Positions 34,981 to 37,231 of a stretch of 37,231 nt of DNA are shown here, one piece after another (the first letter of the stretch is position 1; each line of letters opens with the position of its first letter). Origin of the DNA: Alphaproteobacteria bacterium (GTDB taxonomy: Bacteria > Pseudomonadota > Alphaproteobacteria > UBA6615); the NCBI GenBank assembly GCA_027297685.1, contig JAPUHN010000333.1, positions 1 through 37,231 on the forward strand, in the 5' to 3' direction. Both the position numbers and the translations under genes were made by a program. A model generated the notes under the pieces. It ran no database searches, was not told where the DNA came from, and worked only from the letters and a program-made list of their open reading frames with translations.

Positions 34981-35514
34981 CTACTCGGGCAGGGTTGTAT
35001 CGCCGGGCCCGAGCGGTCGTTGCATGCGCACGCTGTCGACCCAGCGGCCGAACTTAAAACCGACTGCCGGCATCAATCCGGATTGGAGAAACCCGTGTTT
35101 GGCATGCAATTCGATCGAGGCCTGGTTGGCGCTATCGCCGATCACCGCCACCATCTGCCGGAAACCGCGCTCGGTGCATCGCTCGATCAGAACCGACAAT
35201 AACGCCGATCCGATCCCGGCGCCCAACGCTTCCGGCGCGACATAAACCGAATCTTCGATTGTGTAGCGATACGCGGGGCGGTTGCGGAAGGGGCTGGCGT
35301 AGGCGAAACCTCGCACCGCGCCGTCCCTTTCGGCCACCAGATAGGGCAGATCATGGTCGCGCGCCACGTTGCGTCGGCGCGAAATTTCGGCGAGGTCGGG
35401 CGGGATTTCCTCGAACGAGGCCAGCCCATGGTCCACATGATGCGCGTAGATGGCCTGGATTGTCGCCAGGTCGTCTTCGGTCGCATCGCGGATTGAAACG
35501 CTGTCGCCGGGCAA
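34981..35514 (-). CDS. GNAT family N-acetyltransferase (phosphinothricin acetyltransferase-like)
   Basis: A 177-residue acetyl-CoA-dependent transferase. The order of motifs matches the PAT/MnaT subgroup: IRDATEDDLATIQAIYAHHV at the start, ASFEEIPPDLAEISRRR, ASPFRNRPAYRYTIEDSVYV, the acetyl-CoA binding EALGAGIGSALLSVLIE, and the C-terminal GFKFGRWVDSVRMQRPL. Relatives acetylate phosphinothricin, methionine sulfone or other free amino acids, so a role in detoxifying amino-acid analogues is possible. Its stop is 35 bases from the inverted-repeat element. The start lies 23 bases downstream of the amidohydrolase stop on the same strand, so the two may share a transcript. Confidence 0.9.
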   Translation of the reverse strand: MPGDSVSIRDATEDDLATIQAIYAHHVDHGLASFEEIPPDLAEISRRRNVARDHDLPYLVAERDGAVRGFAYASPFRNRPAYRYTIEDSVYVAPEALGAGIGSALLSVLIERCTERGFRQMVAVIGDSANQASIELHAKHGFLQSGLMPAVGFKFGRWVDSVRMQRPLGPGDTTLPE

Positions 35515-35537
35515 GGCGTTGTGCCGGGTTGTCGTGG

Positions 35538-36422
35538 CTAAGCGGCGAGCGCTTGCGGCTCTAGGCCCACGAGGCGTTCGGTTAACCGGGACATGTTCGC
35601 GACCACCTCGGTCATTGCGGGAGCACGGCTATAGGTGGCTTCATTCATATAAAGCGCGCGATTGATCTCGATCTGCAAGGCGTGCACGCCCTTGGTTGGC
35701 TTGCCATAGTTGCGGGTGATGAAGCCACCCGAATAGGGAGCGTTGCGAACGACGGTGTAGCCCATCCCGCGCAGGGTTTCCTCGACCATCACGGTGAGGG
35801 CGCGCGAACAGCTGCGCCCATGGGCATCGCCCAGCACGAAATCAACCTGACGCCGGCGCCCGGCGTCGTTATCCATCGGTCCGCCGACCGATGGCATCGA
35901 GTGGCAATCGATCAGAATGCAGTGGTCGAACATGCGCTGGGTGGTCTCGATCAGGTCTTCCAGCGCCGCGTGATAGGGGCGGTAGCACCGGTCGATCCGT
36001 TCGCAGGCTTCGGCATAGTTTAGTTTGCCGGCGTAAATTTCGGCGCCGTTCGCGACCACCCGTGCGATCGTCCCCAGGCCCGCCGCAACCCGCGGAGAGC
36101 GCTTATTAACGAAACCAGGGAGCGGTTGCTCGAACATCGCGGGATCGAGCTCGTAGGGCTCGCGATTGGGGTCGACAAAGGCGCGCGGATATAGGGCTTT
36201 CAGCAACGGTGCGCCGTAAAGCGGTGACTGGCCGAATATCTCGTCAACGAAACTGTCTTCCGAGCGCCGGATCGCTTGTTTGTCCAGCCGCGTCGCCGCA
36301 AGAAACTCTTCCGGGTATTCGCGTCCGCTATGGGGTGACGAAAAAACCACTGGCGCCGTCTGCTGCGCCGGCGCCAGAATCTCGATTGCTTGATCTGCTT
36401 CGATTCGAGTTTCTTGATCCAT
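35538..36422 (-). CDS. N-formylglutamate amidohydrolase family protein
   Basis: A zinc-dependent amidohydrolase of 294 residues (FGase family), which in the histidine pathway releases formate from N-formylglutamate. The motifs are FSSPHSGREYP, YPRAFVDPNREPYELDP, ILIDCHSMPSVGG, FVLGDAHGRSC and the C-terminal YSGGFITRNYGKP...LQIEINRALYMNE. No other hut gene is nearby, so I do not assign hutG; a housekeeping deformylase or related amidase role is equally possible. The frame is open from a GTG at 36449, but the ATG at 36422 is taken because conserved sequence begins after it. It is divergent from the cpdR-like gene, a pairing common in Alphaproteobacteria. Confidence 0.9.
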   Translation of the reverse strand: MDQETRIEADQAIEILAPAQQTAPVVFSSPHSGREYPEEFLAATRLDKQAIRRSEDSFVDEIFGQSPLYGAPLLKALYPRAFVDPNREPYELDPAMFEQPLPGFVNKRSPRVAAGLGTIARVVANGAEIYAGKLNYAEACERIDRCYRPYHAALEDLIETTQRMFDHCILIDCHSMPSVGGPMDNDAGRRRQVDFVLGDAHGRSCSRALTVMVEETLRGMGYTVVRNAPYSGGFITRNYGKPTKGVHALQIEINRALYMNEATYSRAPAMTEVVANMSRLTERLVGLEPQALAA

Positions 36423-36459
36423 GACCCTATTGATTAACCAAAACCACACGCTCTGTCAT

Positions 36460-36502
36460 CCCCGGCCGCGCTGCGAAATACAGGACAAACCTGTATCCGG
36501 GG
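36460..36502. repeat. Short palindromic element (CCCCGG...CCGGGG)
   Basis: Outer arms CCCCGG (36460-36465) and CCGGGG (36497-36502) enclose a second arm pair ATACAGG (36478-36484) and CCTGTAT (36490-36496). One side carries a 12-base bulge. The outline resembles the TCATCCCCG-type intergenic palindromes seen in many bacterial genomes. Only this copy is in the window. Confidence 0.35.
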
Positions 36503-36657
36503 TCGGTCTTCGTGGTAACGGTACTATTGTAGGAAATTAATAACTTTGTTAAATGCTTCATAGTTTCGCAAGAACTGCCGATTAGCCTAAGTATAGATTG
36601 CTGTGACGCCGACCGCGGCCGCCACGGCGAAGCGAATAATAAGAGGATCGCCAAGTC

Positions 36658-37020
36658 ATGGCGCGTATTTTGCTGGCTGAAGACGACACGTCCATGCGCG
36701 AGTTTCTGGCGCGTGCGCTGGAGCGCAGTGGCCATGACGTGGTTGCCGTGCCCGATGGGCTGGCGGCGCTCCACGAAGTTCACGAGCGGCCCTTCGAATT
36801 GCTGATCGCCGATATCGTCATGCCGGGAATGGACGGCATCGAATTGTCGCACCAGGCCAACCGGGTGAACGCCGATTTGAAAGTTCTGTTCATCACCGGA
36901 TTTGCCGCGGTCGCCATGAATGCGCGTGTCGAAATGGGCGAGACAAAGGTTCTGTCGAAGCCGTTTCATCTGCGCGAACTGGTCGACAATGTCGACCGCA
37001 TCCTCTCCGTCGGCCCTTAG
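36658..37020 (+). CDS. cpdR: CpdR-like single-domain response regulator
   Basis: A 120-residue receiver-only protein. The acidic pocket is AEDD (residues 7-10), the phospho-acceptor is Asp52 in LLIADIVMPGMDG, the Thr of FITGFA is the switch residue and Lys lies in VLSKPFHL. The start MARILLAEDDTSMREFLARAL and the conserved tail match CpdR, which in Caulobacter directs the ClpXP protease to its polar substrates when unphosphorylated. Its position between the N-formylglutamate amidohydrolase and a tRNA-Val is a typical alphaproteobacterial arrangement. Regulation by the CckA-ChpT phosphorelay is inferred from the family. Confidence 0.88.
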   Translation: MARILLAEDDTSMREFLARALERSGHDVVAVPDGLAALHEVHERPFELLIADIVMPGMDGIELSHQANRVNADLKVLFITGFAAVAMNARVEMGETKVLSKPFHLRELVDNVDRILSVGP

Positions 37021-37154
37021 TCTCCTGATGCGCGCGCCGCGCGGCGGCGTAGGCTTGCCATCAAATCAGTGACGTTGTAAGACGCGCGACCGGACCGCCG
37101 TTCTCATTGCGCCTGTCCGTCGGGCGCAATAGCGGCATCCAACCGGCAACGGTG

Positions 37155-37229
37155 GGGCGCGTAGCTCAGCGGAAGAGCACCTCGGTGACATCGAGGGGGT
37201 CGTAGGTTCAAACCCTACCGCGCCCACCA
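37155..37229 (+). tRNA. tRNA-Val (anticodon GAC)
   Basis: A full cloverleaf: acceptor stem GGGCGCG with CGCGCCC, D stem GCTC with GAGC, anticodon stem CCTCG with CGAGG, seven-base loop GTGACAT with anticodon GAC, and T arm GTAGG-TTCAAAC-CCTAC. The CCA end is encoded. It reads valine codons GUC and GUU. A hairpin (37106-37113 with 37123-37130) lies between cpdR and this gene. Confidence 0.97.
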
Positions 37230-37231
37230 TT

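Noticed and set aside
36537-36552. CtrA box (TTAA-N7-TTAA) upstream of cpdR
   Set aside because: The two TTAA are separated by eight bases rather than seven, and the sequence is AT-rich enough to give this by chance.
37106-37130. Terminator of cpdR
   Set aside because: An 8-bp hairpin is present, but no T run follows, so termination is not supported.

Overview
The window looks like a chromosomal segment of an alphaproteobacterium, most likely Rhodospirillales-like. This is inferred from gene content, not from any search. The indicators are the order grxC, DUF1178, ubiG, lysC, ptsP, rodZ-like, ispG, hisS, prfA, prmC, DUF4167 and clpB; the DUF4167 and DUF1178 proteins themselves; PtsP with a GAF domain; and a CpdR-like regulator beside an N-formylglutamate amidohydrolase and a tRNA-Val. 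The DNA is moderately GC-rich, with AT-rich intergenic stretches. I see no prophage, CRISPR array, plasmid functions or intact transposase.

Positions 1-16051 are core housekeeping: redox (grxC), a small methyltransferase, a DUF1178 protein, ubiquinone synthesis (ubiG), aspartate-family amino acids (lysC), the nitrogen phosphotransferase entry enzyme (ptsP), a RodZ-like morphogenesis protein, isoprenoids (ispG), translation (hisS, prfA and the prmC enzyme that modifies release factors), a DUF4167 protein, and the ClpB disaggregase behind a plausible heat-shock promoter. A clear intrinsic terminator follows clpB. Positions 16116-16470 hold a hairpin-rich, apparently non-coding stretch directly ahead of an ECF sigma / membrane anti-sigma pair.

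Positions 17788-24637 carry envelope and peptide metabolism: an M23 endopeptidase; a gamma-glutamyltransferase followed 14 bases later by a MATE exporter; and, divergently, a DUF1611 protein with an enolase-superfamily epimerase. The last two match the DgcN/DgcA pair described for D-glutamate catabolism. A five-PAS membrane histidine kinase and a stand-alone receiver follow (24740-28569). Convergent to them is an Mla-type lipid-transport operon (STAS-MlaE, MlaF, MlaD and an auxiliary lipoprotein), headed by a putative lytic transglycosylase.

Positions 32921-37231 are the most interesting. A candidate small RNA of about 85 nt lies at 33120-33204, with a promoter-like sequence, a 5' hairpin, a CCTCCC-bearing linker and a strong terminator. 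Its terminator overlaps the 3' end of phenylalanine hydroxylase on the other strand. The hydroxylase is divergent from an AsnC/Lrp regulator across an AT-rich region with two adjacent dyads. A 298-bp element with 33-bp terminal inverted repeats follows the regulator, and its left end supplies part of the regulator's stop codon. The window closes with a GNAT acetyltransferase, an N-formylglutamate amidohydrolase, a small palindrome, a CpdR-like receiver and tRNA-Val(GAC).
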